A stretch of DNA of 29,211 bases, from NCBI GenBank assembly GCA_039819065.1, contig JBCBSS010000100.1, forward strand, positions 1-29,211, written 5' to 3'. This DNA comes from JBCBSS01 sp039819065. Lineage in GTDB: Bacteria > Bacteroidota > Bacteroidia > Cytophagales > Cyclobacteriaceae. This document shows, piece by piece, positions 1-7,185 of the stretch (position 1 is its first letter; each line of letters opens with the position of its first letter). The position numbers and the translations under genes are program-made. Below the pieces are notes generated by a model. That model saw only the letters and a program-made list of their open reading frames with translations. It searched no databases and had not been told where the DNA came from.

Positions 1-33
1 TTGCTTCTAGTGATGCAGGCATGAGAGCCAGGA

Positions 34-76
34 GATCCCCCGGATTTTCTCCTACGTCGAAAACCGGAGAATGACA
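34..76. repeat. REP-like element, family B, copy 1
   Basis: The element starts with GATCCCC and ends with GAATGACA. An inner stem pairs CCGGATTTTC with GAAAACCGG around TCCTACGTC. It is nearly the same as the copy at 21955-22000. The shared layout is AGATT, a nested stem, then an AATGAC tail. Confidence 0.7.
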
Positions 77-105
77 CTACTAAGTCATTTCCTTGCCCTG
101 GGCGC

Positions 106-139
106 AGTAACTAGGTTACTCCAAAGTAACCTAGTTACT
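106..139. repeat. Perfect 15-bp inverted repeat (hairpin)
   Basis: AGTAACTAGGTTACT (106-120) and its exact reverse complement AGTAACCTAGTTACT (125-139) are separated by CCAA. No T-run follows on either side, so it is not a classical intrinsic terminator. It may be an operator, a transcript-end stabiliser or another REP-like element. Confidence 0.75.
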
Positions 140-182
140 ATGAATTTCATAGCATCAACAATATCCACAAATGAGTATATGG

Positions 183-204
183 CATATCATCAATTGATGA
201 TATG
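183..204. repeat. Perfect 22-bp palindrome
   Basis: The stretch is fully self-complementary with no loop, centred between 193 and 194 on CATCAATTGATG. A spacer-free dyad of this length could be a dimeric protein's binding site. No gene starts next to it, so its role is unknown. Confidence 0.7.
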
Positions 205-282
205 GCTGGTTTAGGTCGTGCTTGGTTTCTAATAGGTTTCTTTCAGAATGACCTGATGTGGGTGAAACTGAGATCAGGCTAC

Positions 283-318
283 CGGATTGCTTCGCTCATA
301 CTTCGCTCGCAATGACAG
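283..318. repeat. REP-like element, family B, variant
   Basis: The element starts CGGATTGC and ends GCAATGACAG, so its outer stem is ATTGC/GCAAT. The interior holds two copies of CTTCGCTC (290-297 and 301-308). It keeps the GATT start and AATGAC tail of the other family B copies while the stem bases change in a complementary way. Confidence 0.6.
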
Positions 319-335
319 CCAGAATTCAGGGAAGC

Positions 336-371
336 CTAACTTCTAACATCTAACTTCTAATATCTAGTTTT
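336..371. repeat. 14-bp tandem repeat, about 2.6 copies
   Basis: CTAACTTCTAACAT (336-349) is followed by CTAACTTCTAATAT (350-363), which differs at one base, and by a partial third unit beginning CTAG. The array ends at the stop codon of the kinase gene. Confidence 0.6.
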
Positions 372-2359
372 TAATCCTGCCCGATCTCCTCCTTCAGCTC
401 TTTGAAGGCGACTTCAATGGCTGCTGTGAACGATTCGAATAGTTGTGGGACTTCTTCGAGGTGCTTTTCGTTTTTGGAGTAGTCTTCGATGTTCTTGATC
501 ACTGGTTTCATGGATTCGATGCCCATGAAGGTTATAGAAGGTTTTATACGGTGGGCGATATTACCTACTTCATTCCAGTCTTCTTCTTCCAACTTCACTT
601 TAATCTCTTCAATGGCCGAGCCGGTATTCTTGATGAAGGTTTCTATCATCTCCACCATGAAGGTGTCGTCGTTGTTGGAGATGTTCTTGAGGTAAGTAAG
701 ATCTATTACCTGATGCTTAGCCGATTTGGTCGCCGTCTTAACCTTGGTTGCGACCTGTTTGGGTTTCTCATCTTCTAGGTTCTTGAAGCTTTCCGGGAAC
801 GTTTCTTTGCTCTTTTTGAAGAACTTCATCAAAATATCATAGAGTTCCTCTGGCAAGAATGGCTTGGAAAGGTAATCGTTCATCCCTACAGCAAAGCAAC
901 GCTCGTTATCCCCTTTAATAGCATTGGCAGTAAGGGCGATAATAGGGATGTCCGATTTAGGAGCAGCGAAAGTATTCCTGATGTTTTTGGTCGCTTCGAA
1001 TCCATCCATCACCGGCATTTGGATATCCATGAATACGACATGGTAGACATTCTTTTTCAGCTTCTCCAAAGCGATGAAGCCGTTTTCCGCAGTCTCTGTC
1101 GTGCATCCCCACTTCTTCAGTATACTGGCCGCATACAATCTGTTGATGTCATTATCTTCTACCAACAAGACTTTGAGACCCTTGAATGTATTCTTGCCGT
1201 TGATCGACTTGCTGCTGTCGTGGAAAGACCGTGACTTAATAAGGTCTTCGTCATTTCCTAAGTCGTACGGTATTTCAAATATGAATGTAGAACCGACGTT
1301 TTCCTCGCTTTCTACTCGCATGGCTCCGTTCTGCAATTCTACCAATTGCTTGCATATCGATAGCCCTAACCCGGTACCTCCGAAGCGGCGTGTCACACTC
1401 TCATCTGCCTGGGTGAAGGTATCGAAAATGGATTCTATTTTCTCATCAGAAATACCCACACCTGTATCACTCACTGCGAATCGTATTCTGATCTTTTTGT
1501 CGTCTTTGCTCATCACTTTTACGTCCACTCTGATCTCACCTGAGTGGGTAAATTTGACGGCATTGCTCACCAAATTAATCAGTACCTGGTTGAGCCGAAC
1601 GGGGTCGCCTAGTACAATCAGGTCAGCCTCGTTTTCTATGCTGTATTTGAGCTCGATATCCTTTTCCTTGGCCTGAAACTGGAAGGTGTCGATAACGGCA
1701 GTTAGTTGTGAACGTATGTTGAAACCGATATGCTCGAACTTCAGTTTACCTGATTCTATCACTGACAGGTCAAGGATGTCATTAATGATCACCTTCAGGT
1801 TATCGGCTGAATTCTTGATCGCATTCAAGTATTGACTTTGCTCTTGACTGACGGCTGTTTCAGACAACAGGCTTACCATTCCGGCAATACCATTGATCGG
1901 TGTTCTGATCTCGTGGCTCATGTTGGCCAGGAATTGTTCTTTGGCCTTTTGAGCCCTTAGCAGTTCTTCTGCATCCTTCTTACGCTGAGTAATATCCCGA
2001 CAGTCTAGAATTAGCCCTTCAAGGTTGTCCTTATGCTTGAGGTTTATAGAGTTAAAATCAAGGTATTTGTAAGAGCCATTATGACACAAGAATCGAAATT
2101 CTATATGTTCGGTATAGGATTCTTCCGTGCATCTGTTAAAACTATCCCTAAAACTCTCCAGAATGTCTGTATGGATGAAATCGAAGAAGTTCTTGCCAAT
2201 GAGGCTTTTGGGTGAGTGCCCTAAGGTGTCCTGTACGGAGGGGTTATGATACAATATATTCCCACTGTAGTCAACAATGAATATAATGTCTGCTCCATCT
2301 TCAACTACCGCTTTATAAAAGTGTCCTTCTTTTACGTATTCCGAAAGGTTCTTCACCAA
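371..2359 (-). CDS. Soluble hybrid histidine kinase (PAS-HisKA-HATPase-REC-HPt)
   Basis: Cytoplasmic sensor kinase of 662 aa with no membrane segment. A PAS domain (about 15-125) should bind the signal. HisKA carries the phospho-acceptor H149 in FLANMSHEIRTP. The HATPase domain follows (about 245-365), with the N box around N262-N266, DTGVG at 298-302 and GGTGLGL at 327-333. A receiver domain (about 395-512) has E401, D402, phospho-acceptor D445 in FMDIQMP and K499. A C-terminal HPt domain has H603 in AHRIKPS. The protein therefore holds three relay steps itself. Its gene lies 9 bp after the sigma54 regulator gene, so the two are probably co-transcribed and D57 of that regulator is the natural final acceptor (inference). 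The start is TTG; the next codon is GTG and could be the real start. No Shine-Dalgarno sequence stands close to either. Confidence 0.93.
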   Translation of the reverse strand: MVKNLSEYVKEGHFYKAVVEDGADIIFIVDYSGNILYHNPSVQDTLGHSPKSLIGKNFFDFIHTDILESFRDSFNRCTEESYTEHIEFRFLCHNGSYKYLDFNSINLKHKDNLEGLILDCRDITQRKKDAEELLRAQKAKEQFLANMSHEIRTPINGIAGMVSLLSETAVSQEQSQYLNAIKNSADNLKVIINDILDLSVIESGKLKFEHIGFNIRSQLTAVIDTFQFQAKEKDIELKYSIENEADLIVLGDPVRLNQVLINLVSNAVKFTHSGEIRVDVKVMSKDDKKIRIRFAVSDTGVGISDEKIESIFDTFTQADESVTRRFGGTGLGLSICKQLVELQNGAMRVESEENVGSTFIFEIPYDLGNDEDLIKSRSFHDSSKSINGKNTFKGLKVLLVEDNDINRLYAASILKKWGCTTETAENGFIALEKLKKNVYHVVFMDIQMPVMDGFEATKNIRNTFAAPKSDIPIIALTANAIKGDNERCFAVGMNDYLSKPFLPEELYDILMKFFKKSKETFPESFKNLEDEKPKQVATKVKTATKSAKHQVIDLTYLKNISNNDDTFMVEMIETFIKNTGSAIEEIKVKLEEEDWNEVGNIAHRIKPSITFMGIESMKPVIKNIEDYSKNEKHLEEVPQLFESFTAAIEVAFKELKEEIGQD

Positions 2360-2368
2360 ATATTGTAA

Positions 2369-3730
2369 TTAAATACCCTCAACTTCCATTTCCTTGAGGT
2401 ATCTGTAAATGGTTGACTTACCAATATCTAATTTTTTTGCGACAAGAATTACATTATTGTCATATTTATTCAAAAAATGACGTATGATCTTGAAGGTATA
2501 ATCCCTTAGTGTCATTTCATTGAAAATAAAGTTCTCCTCCTTAGATATGCTATTGAAGTTGATGTCGTCTTCGGTAATCTCTGTTCCGGTGGTCATAACG
2601 GCTGCCAATTCTATAATTGACTTCAACTCACGGACATTACCTGGGAAGCTGTATTTCAATAGCTTTTCCTGGGCAGAACTGCTTATGCGCATGTTGCCCA
2701 GTTGGTTTTCTTTACAGAAATGGTCTAGCAAGAATTTCGCTATAATGATGATGTCATTGCCTCGTTCTCTCAACGGGGGCAGGAATACAGGCAGGCCAAG
2801 CAATCTATAATACAAGTCTTCTCTGAAGTTGCCATTTTTCACTTCCTCTGCCAGTTCTTTGTGTGTGGCGACAATTACTCGGACATCGAGCTTGACGGTC
2901 TGGTTGCCCCCAATTCTCACCACTTCTTTTTCTTGTAGTACACGTAGTAGCTTTGCCTGCAAGTTGAGGTCCATCTCGCCGATCTCATCAAGGAAAATGG
3001 AACCTCCTTCGGCCTCTTCAAACTTACCGATGCGCCGGGTAGCTGCCCCGGTAAACGCGCCCTTCTCATGACCAAAAAGCTCACTTTCGATTAGCTCAGT
3101 AGGTATGGCAGCGATGTTTACTGCTACGAATGGTTTTTTCTTCTTTTTAGAATTGTAGTGTATGGCCTTGGCAACTAGCTCTTTACCTGTACCGGTTTCT
3201 CCTGTGATCGATACGGTGATATTGGTTTTAACCGCTTTCTCAAGTACGTTAAATACCTTTTTAATGGCTACGCTATTACCAATGATGCTCTTGCCGAACT
3301 CGTACTTCTCGGAAATCTCCTGCTTGAGATGATCTATCTCACGAATAAGGGAGACCTTCTTTCGGGCGTTGTTAATGGTGTTAAGCAACCGGTCTTTGGT
3401 CTCTTCATCCTTGGTGATGTAATCGTAAGCCCCAAGCTTGAGCAATTCTACCGCTGTACCGATCTTCTCTTGCGCCGATATAATGATCACCTGGGCCTCC
3501 GGGTCATTGGCCCTGATTTCGGCCAGAATGGTTTCACCGGTGGCATCAGGTAGGGTATAATCAAGCGTGATGATAGAAGGGTTTTTATGCAGATTGTCGA
3601 GGCATTCTTTACCTGATGTGAAAATCGATACTTCAAAATCCGGATCCAGGCTGAGTACGTATTGGAGGAATTTGATATATGAAGGGTCGTCTTCTACGAC
3701 AAAAATCTTGACCGGATCTTTTTGATACAT
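2369..3730 (-). CDS. Sigma54-dependent response regulator (NtrC family)
   Basis: Transcription activator of 453 aa. The receiver domain (about 7-122) has acidic residues E13, D14 and D15, phospho-acceptor D57 in ITLDYTLPD, S85 and K107. The AAA+ domain (about 148-380) has Walker A GETGTGK at 177-183, the sigma54-contact loop GAFTGA at 224-229, and Walker B SIFLDE at 244-249. A Fis-type helix-turn-helix closes the protein (about 410-450). All key residues are present, so it should be active on RNA polymerase carrying sigma54. It is the first gene of a two-gene leftward unit with the hybrid kinase. The ATG at 3728-3730 gives the usual family length. The 240-bp AT-rich gap to the divergent gene must hold its promoter. 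I could not find a convincing sigma54 promoter in the window, so its targets probably lie elsewhere. Confidence 0.94.
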   Translation of the reverse strand: MYQKDPVKIFVVEDDPSYIKFLQYVLSLDPDFEVSIFTSGKECLDNLHKNPSIITLDYTLPDATGETILAEIRANDPEAQVIIISAQEKIGTAVELLKLGAYDYITKDEETKDRLLNTINNARKKVSLIREIDHLKQEISEKYEFGKSIIGNSVAIKKVFNVLEKAVKTNITVSITGETGTGKELVAKAIHYNSKKKKKPFVAVNIAAIPTELIESELFGHEKGAFTGAATRRIGKFEEAEGGSIFLDEIGEMDLNLQAKLLRVLQEKEVVRIGGNQTVKLDVRVIVATHKELAEEVKNGNFREDLYYRLLGLPVFLPPLRERGNDIIIIAKFLLDHFCKENQLGNMRISSSAQEKLLKYSFPGNVRELKSIIELAAVMTTGTEITEDDINFNSISKEENFIFNEMTLRDYTFKIIRHFLNKYDNNVILVAKKLDIGKSTIYRYLKEMEVEGI

Positions 3731-3971
3731 GCTCAGAAACGCGATTCAGTAAGTCTAAAAAGTTATATAATTAAAACTAAAAATTAATTTTTCAATTTGA
3801 AAATCAAAACCAAAGACCAATTAATAGACGGGAGAATCGGTAAGAGTGCAAATTTTAGTGTTTTCTCTTAGCTAATAAACTTAAATTTTGAAAAATGGTT
3901 AAACTGATTAAATGACTTATCACTAAATTTAAGCGGATAAGAAGTATTAACCTTTTAAATGTTTTTTCATC

Positions 3972-4439
3972 ATGATCAACGCATTCAGTGACTTGAGTAC
4001 TGAAGAAAAAGACTTGATGTTGAGGGTGCCCATGCTCGTGTCTATTCTCATAGCCGGAGCTGACAACAATATCGACAGGTCAGAAATTAAGAAATCAATC
4101 TCAATTATTAACAACAAACAATCCACAGCCCGTCAGGATCTCATGGAGTACTACCAGGAGATAGGAACGGACTTCGAGGACAAGCTAAAGATAGTGATGC
4201 AGAGCTATCCGGTGGACTCTTCAGAAAGAAACCCTATCATCATTGGGGAGCTTGAAAAGCTGAATGATATCTTACCTAAGCTTGAGAGAAACTACGCCAT
4301 TAAATTCTACGAGAGTATTAAGGATGTAGCCAAGAAAATTGCGGAAGCTTCAGGAGGTGTGTTGGGCTATATGGCCGTAGGTTATGAAGAGTCCAAGCTA
4401 ATTGGATTGAACATGATCAATGATCCTTCTACTTATTAG
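3972..4439 (+). CDS. TerB-like helical protein of unknown function
   Basis: Predicted cytoplasmic protein of 155 aa with no signal peptide or membrane segment. Residues about 15-45 (MLVSILIAGADNNIDRSEIK) resemble the start of the TerB fold, a bundle of helices in which an alanine-rich helix is followed by an acidic D-x-x-I-D turn. The remainder is mostly helical and contains a glycine-rich stretch near 115-125. The link to TerB is pattern recognition only, and it implies no tellurite phenotype. An intrinsic terminator follows 25 bp after the stop. The neighbours (sigma54 regulator, divergent; rhomboid protease, downstream) do not define its job. Confidence 0.75.
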   Translation: MINAFSDLSTEEKDLMLRVPMLVSILIAGADNNIDRSEIKKSISIINNKQSTARQDLMEYYQEIGTDFEDKLKIVMQSYPVDSSERNPIIIGELEKLNDILPKLERNYAIKFYESIKDVAKKIAEASGGVLGYMAVGYEESKLIGLNMINDPSTY

Positions 4440-4463
4440 CACTCAATAACATAGCAAAGATTT

Positions 4464-4490
4464 ATGCCCTCTTAGAGGGCATTTTAATTT
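4464..4490 (+). terminator. Intrinsic terminator abutting a start codon
   Basis: ATGCCCTC (4464-4471), loop TTA, and GAGGGCAT (4475-4482) form a perfect 8-bp stem, followed by TTTAATTT. It is well placed to end the TerB-like transcript. The rhomboid ATG starts at 4491, immediately after the T-run, which leaves no room for a separate promoter between terminator and start codon. Confidence 0.85.
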
Positions 4491-5054
4491 ATGTCATCAG
4501 ATAGAACCATAGTTGGTAGCTCCATAGTACCCTTCAGGATAGTCTTCCTGATGTGGCTCATATTCGTTATAGATACCTTTTTGAGTCTGGGTTTGAATAG
4601 TTATGGTATCGTGCCCAGAACGCAAACAGGGCTGATTGGTGTCCTGACTTCTCCGTTGTTGCACGGAGGTCTGCTACACTTGGTGTCCAATACTTTCCCA
4701 TTGTTATTTCTAGGGGCAGTTCTGTTTTTCTTTTTTAATAACATAGCCCGACAGGTCTTTTTTAGCTGCTACTTCATGACTGGTTTGCTGGTCTGGCTTT
4801 TCGCCAGGGGAGGAGCGAATCACATTGGAGCTAGTGGCTTGGTTTATGGTCTGGCCTTCTTTCTTATCTTCTACGGGTTGTTTAGAAGAGATGTAAAATC
4901 CCTTTTCATATCGTTGATCATCATCATTCTCTACAACGGACTGTTCTTCGGTATCCTCCCTTCTTCTTACAACACACGTATCAGTTGGGAATCTCACCTT
5001 TTCGGAGGATTGGTAGGCTTGGGTAATGCCATTATTTACAGGCGAAAGTCCTGA
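4491..5054 (+). CDS. Rhomboid-family intramembrane serine protease
   Basis: Six-helix membrane protease of 187 aa that cleaves substrates within or near their membrane segments. The catalytic serine is S115 in GASG (113-116) and the catalytic histidine is H169 in ESHLFGGLVG. An H63-x3-N67 pair (HLVSN) matches the conserved oxyanion-side residues of the GlpG type. Membrane segments fall at about 16-33, 61-80, 86-104, 115-131, 135-154 and 168-183. The length fits a minimal bacterial rhomboid without a cytosolic domain. The start follows directly on the terminator hairpin, so expression depends on readthrough or on a promoter inside the preceding gene. The next Met is M21, inside the first membrane helix, so the annotated start is preferred. 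Confidence 0.92.
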   Translation: MSSDRTIVGSSIVPFRIVFLMWLIFVIDTFLSLGLNSYGIVPRTQTGLIGVLTSPLLHGGLLHLVSNTFPLLFLGAVLFFFFNNIARQVFFSCYFMTGLLVWLFARGGANHIGASGLVYGLAFFLIFYGLFRRDVKSLFISLIIIILYNGLFFGILPSSYNTRISWESHLFGGLVGLGNAIIYRRKS

Positions 5055-5105
5055 CACCTGTATTTCATCCGAACCCACATTTTACATCATTGCTCTGGCT
5101 TCCGT

Positions 5106-5133
5106 GCGTCATTTCGAACGCAGTGAGAAATCT
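5106..5133. repeat. REP-like element, family B (reverse orientation)
   Basis: GCGTCATTTCGAACGCAG is followed by TGAGAAATCT. Read on the minus strand it starts AGATTTC and ends GAAATGACGC, the family B layout with stem ATTTC/GAAAT. It differs by one base from the copy at 5529-5556. Confidence 0.75.
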
Positions 5134-5258
5134 ATCTCCCTATAATTGTCATTCATGAATTCGAGTAATGACAGTTAGCTTTATCCTCCAATAAGATTCC
5201 TTGCTTATGACGTGAATTTATATGCCCTGAAAAACTTTGCTATTCTTACCCCTTTGTA

Positions 5259-5280
5259 TTTCCCCTAACATTAGGGGAAA
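5259..5280. promoter_or_regulatory. 10-bp inverted repeat, possible operator or leader hairpin
   Basis: TTTCCCCTAA (5259-5268) and TTAGGGGAAA (5271-5280) form a perfect dyad around CA. It ends 14 bp before the ATG of the possible small ORF at 5295. Its placement suggests regulation of that ORF, if the ORF is real. Confidence 0.45.
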
Positions 5281-5294
5281 CTCTCCAGAACACC

Positions 5295-5432
5295 ATGACT
5301 GCTAAACAATTTCAACCTATGCCATCCGATTTTATGTATTTTGAAACTAAAATATTAAGTCCCGGAACGACTGCTCTGCTATTATTCCTCTCCACCTATG
5401 TGTCCTTCTGCAAGAAACTTATTAGCTCATAA
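5295..5432 (+). CDS. Possible small membrane protein (45 aa), doubtful
   Basis: ATG to TAA gives 45 codons. The product has a polar N-terminal half and a hydrophobic run TALLLFLSTYVSF at about residues 25-37, followed by CKKLISS, as in a single-span micropeptide with a positive C-terminal side. A perfect 22-bp dyad lies just upstream and no repeat overlaps it, which sets it apart from the rest of this gene-free region. There is no recognisable family and no clear Shine-Dalgarno sequence, and an open frame of this length can arise by chance. Confidence 0.25.
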   Translation: MTAKQFQPMPSDFMYFETKILSPGTTALLLFLSTYVSFCKKLISS

Positions 5433-5460
5433 GATATGAAGGTTGATAGTTGAATGGTGG

Positions 5461-5490
5461 GTATCGTGGTAGGCACGACCTATCGATATG
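5461..5490 (+). repeat. Family A hairpin-tail repeat, copy 1
   Basis: A short stem TCGTG/CACGA (5464-5468 with 5474-5478) around GTAGG is followed by the tail GACCTATCGATATG. The tail matches the other family A copies while the stem differs. Confidence 0.55.
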
Positions 5491-5528
5491 TTTTGAGATA
5501 TCAGCTTTCAAGCTTTTCCCTTACTTCC

Positions 5529-5556
5529 GCGTCATTTCGAACGCAGAGAGAAATCT
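5529..5556. repeat. REP-like element, family B (reverse orientation)
   Basis: Second copy of the 28-bp unit at 5106-5133, with A in place of T in the GAGAGAAATCT part. Both copies are preceded by CTTCCG. Confidence 0.75.
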
Positions 5557-5588
5557 TTCATCTTAGGTGATCTTTACTATGGCGGTCA

Positions 5589-5614
5589 GTCCCGTAGGGA
5601 CGACCTGTCTATAG
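5589..5614 (+). repeat. Family A hairpin-tail repeat, copy 2
   Basis: Stem GTCCC/GGGAC around GTA, followed by the tail GACCTGTCTATAG. This is the clearest example of the family layout: a compact hairpin and then a conserved tail. Confidence 0.65.
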
Positions 5615-5636
5615 ATTATCAATGTATACACCACAT

Positions 5637-5783
5637 AAAAGCGCCGTAGGTGCGACCCATCATAAGTTGTTTTAGCAATCGACAGGCTATCCCAACGTTA
5701 CTGATCAGCTTCTGGGTCATGGAGCCATTCATTGGTGTCCATGCTAGAGCTTACCTATTTTGGGTCGCACCTACGGCGCTTTT
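5637..5783. repeat. 147-bp unit bounded by perfect 23-bp inverted repeats
   Basis: The left arm 5637-5659 (AAAAGCGCCGTAGGTGCGAC then CCA) is exactly complementary to the right arm 5761-5783. Each arm contains a family A hairpin, GCGCC-GTA-GGTGC, with a G-T wobble in its stem. The 101-bp core carries no gene. The unit resembles a BIME or a very small MITE. I see no clear target-site duplication. Confidence 0.65.
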
Positions 5784-5800
5784 CGCAGCGGTTTGGAATA

Positions 5801-5832
5801 ATAGACTATCGACAGGTCGCCCCTCTGGGGCT
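5801..5832 (-). repeat. Family A hairpin-tail repeat, inverted copy
   Basis: Read on the minus strand, stem GCCCC/GGGGC surrounds AGA and is followed by the tail GACCTGTCGATAG. Compared with copy 2 both stem arms have changed together while the tail is conserved. Confidence 0.6.
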
Positions 5833-5961
5833 ATTTCGAAGATCAATATGTTTGCCAGTAGTTTGCCAGGGTTTTATTGCTAAGGGTTCAAACAATAGCG
5901 CTTGATTTGACCGATATGGTAGGGAAAGGGTAGATAGACTGATTTATCCCAATTGTATGAA

Positions 5962-7044
5962 TTAGAAATCCAAGGTCAACTGCATGCTGAATTGGTTTTC
6001 CTCATGGTTGAGGTTGGAAATGGACAGGCCCAACAGCCGGATGGCAAACTCCTCCATGTCCAAATGCTTGAGGATTTCCTCTTCTACTTCGTCGATCTTT
6101 TGGCGGTTGCCAATCCAATAACTGACTGTTTTGCTTCTGGTGATTTGATGGAAGTCAGCGAACTTGATCTTGAGGGTAAGCGTCTTTCCCATGGTGCCCG
6201 AGTTTTCAATACGCCTGACCAGAATGTCTTTGATATGGTCAAGTTCGTCCCGCACCTCATCCATGGTGGTCAAGTCCTTTTCGAAAGTGTTTTCCGCGCC
6301 TACTGACTTTCTAATGCGGTTAGGGTTCACTTCCCGATTGTCAATGCCCCTGGAGATACGGTAATAATACTTGCCTACTTTCCCAAAGCGATTATAGAGC
6401 GATTCTTCGGTCCATTTTCTCAAGTCAGCCCCTTTGTACACGCCAAGGCTGTGCATTTTCTGGGCAGTTACTTTGCCAATGCCAAAGAACCTGTCTATAG
6501 GCAAATCAGCAATGAACGATTCGGCTTGATCTGGTGGGATGAGGTAAAGCCCGTCCGGCTTGTCCATATCCGAGGCTGTCTTGGCTAGGAATTTATTGAT
6601 AGAAATACCCGCCGATGCGGTCAGATCGGTTTTCTCCTTGATCTTCTTTTTAATCTCCTTCGCTATGATGGTAGCGGAGGGCATGTTCTTCTTGTTGGAC
6701 GTGACGTCAAGATAGGCCTCATCCAATGAGAGCGGTTCTACAAGGTCAGTGTATTCATGGAAGACATCCCTGATTTGTCTGGATACCTCCTTGTAGACAT
6801 CAAACCTGGGTCTCACGAAAACCAACTGTGGGCATTTCCTGGCCGCGATCTTGGAGGGCATGGCCGACTTCACGCCGTACTTTCGTGCTTCATAGCTGGC
6901 AGCGGCTACGACCCCTCGGTCCGAACTTCCCCCCACGGCTACGGGGCGGCCTTTCAGCTCCGGGTTGTCGCGTTGCTCCACAGAAGCGTAAAACGCGTCC
7001 ATATCGATGTGAATGATCTTTCTTACCTGATTATCTGGTTCCAC
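5962..7044 (-). CDS. DNA polymerase IV (Y family, translesion synthesis)
   Basis: Error-prone polymerase of 360 aa that extends DNA past lesions. Catalytic carboxylates align with E. coli DinB: D14 in HIDMDAF, and D108 and E109 in SLDEAYLDVT. Y19 sits at the steric-gate position that excludes ribonucleotides. Finger, thumb (helix-hairpin-helix FFGIGKVTAQK near 185-195) and little-finger domains are all present. The protein ends in QLTLDF (355-360), a good beta-clamp-binding motif. The start is GTG, supported by GGGAGAAGGA five bases upstream, an unusually good Shine-Dalgarno sequence for this region. The usual family start lies at the same place relative to RKIIHIDMD. No LexA-type site was recognised upstream, so damage induction cannot be judged. 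Confidence 0.96.
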   Translation of the reverse strand: MEPDNQVRKIIHIDMDAFYASVEQRDNPELKGRPVAVGGSSDRGVVAAASYEARKYGVKSAMPSKIAARKCPQLVFVRPRFDVYKEVSRQIRDVFHEYTDLVEPLSLDEAYLDVTSNKKNMPSATIIAKEIKKKIKEKTDLTASAGISINKFLAKTASDMDKPDGLYLIPPDQAESFIADLPIDRFFGIGKVTAQKMHSLGVYKGADLRKWTEESLYNRFGKVGKYYYRISRGIDNREVNPNRIRKSVGAENTFEKDLTTMDEVRDELDHIKDILVRRIENSGTMGKTLTLKIKFADFHQITRSKTVSYWIGNRQKIDEVEEEILKHLDMEEFAIRLLGLSISNLNHEENQFSMQLTLDF

Positions 7045-7049
7045 TTTGG

Positions 7050-7059
7050 TCCTTCTCCC
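7050..7059 (-). promoter_or_regulatory. Ribosome binding site for dinB
   Basis: On the minus strand GGGAGAAGGA lies five bases before the GTG at 7042-7044. Few other starts in this window have a comparable site, so it decides in favour of the GTG start. Confidence 0.65.
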
Positions 7060-7185
7060 GTTTTGACCTCTTCAGTAATTTGGGTTTGCAAATATTCTAA
7101 ATTACGATAAAAAATGTCGGTTAGATCATTGTTGATCCGTATGACGCGCTAAATACGAAGTGTTTTGATCTCGTTAATTGAAAGG

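Larger units (their letters stand above)
1..370. other. Gene-free, repeat- and palindrome-rich stretch
   Basis: No credible coding region is visible here. The stretch lies downstream of the histidine kinase gene, which reads leftwards and stops at 371. It holds two copies of a REP-like element (34-76 and 283-318), a perfect 15-bp hairpin (106-139), a perfect 22-bp palindrome (183-204) and a short tandem repeat (336-371). None has a T-run placed as in a classical terminator for the kinase gene, although hairpins here could still protect the 3' end of its transcript. Confidence 0.7.
5055..5961. other. Repeat-rich gene-free region
   Basis: Roughly 900 bp between the rhomboid stop and the dinB stop. 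It contains two family B repeat copies, at least four family A hairpin repeats including a perfect 23-bp inverted pair, a 22-bp dyad and one possible 45-codon ORF. Longer open frames here, such as 5650-5883, run through the repeats and look accidental. No transposase is present. Confidence 0.7.

Noticed and set aside
205..224. Possible sigma54 promoter (GG-N10-GC at 208-221)
   Set aside because: Only the GG and GC dinucleotides match, the rest of the consensus is poor and no gene follows on that strand.
1074..1676. 200-codon open frame on the plus strand inside the kinase gene
   Set aside because: It is antisense to a well-supported kinase, rich in Ser/Leu/Thr as reverse-strand reads tend to be, and shows no domain.
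4710..5078. 122-codon minus-strand frame opposite the rhomboid gene
   Set aside because: It is highly charged and lacks any domain, while the plus strand encodes catalytic rhomboid motifs.
5100..5860. CRISPR array
   Set aside because: The repeats differ in spacing and orientation, the stems vary between copies, and there is no regular repeat-spacer pattern or cas gene.
5650..5883. 77-codon plus-strand frame in the repeat region
   Set aside because: It reads straight through the inverted repeat units and has no family resemblance.
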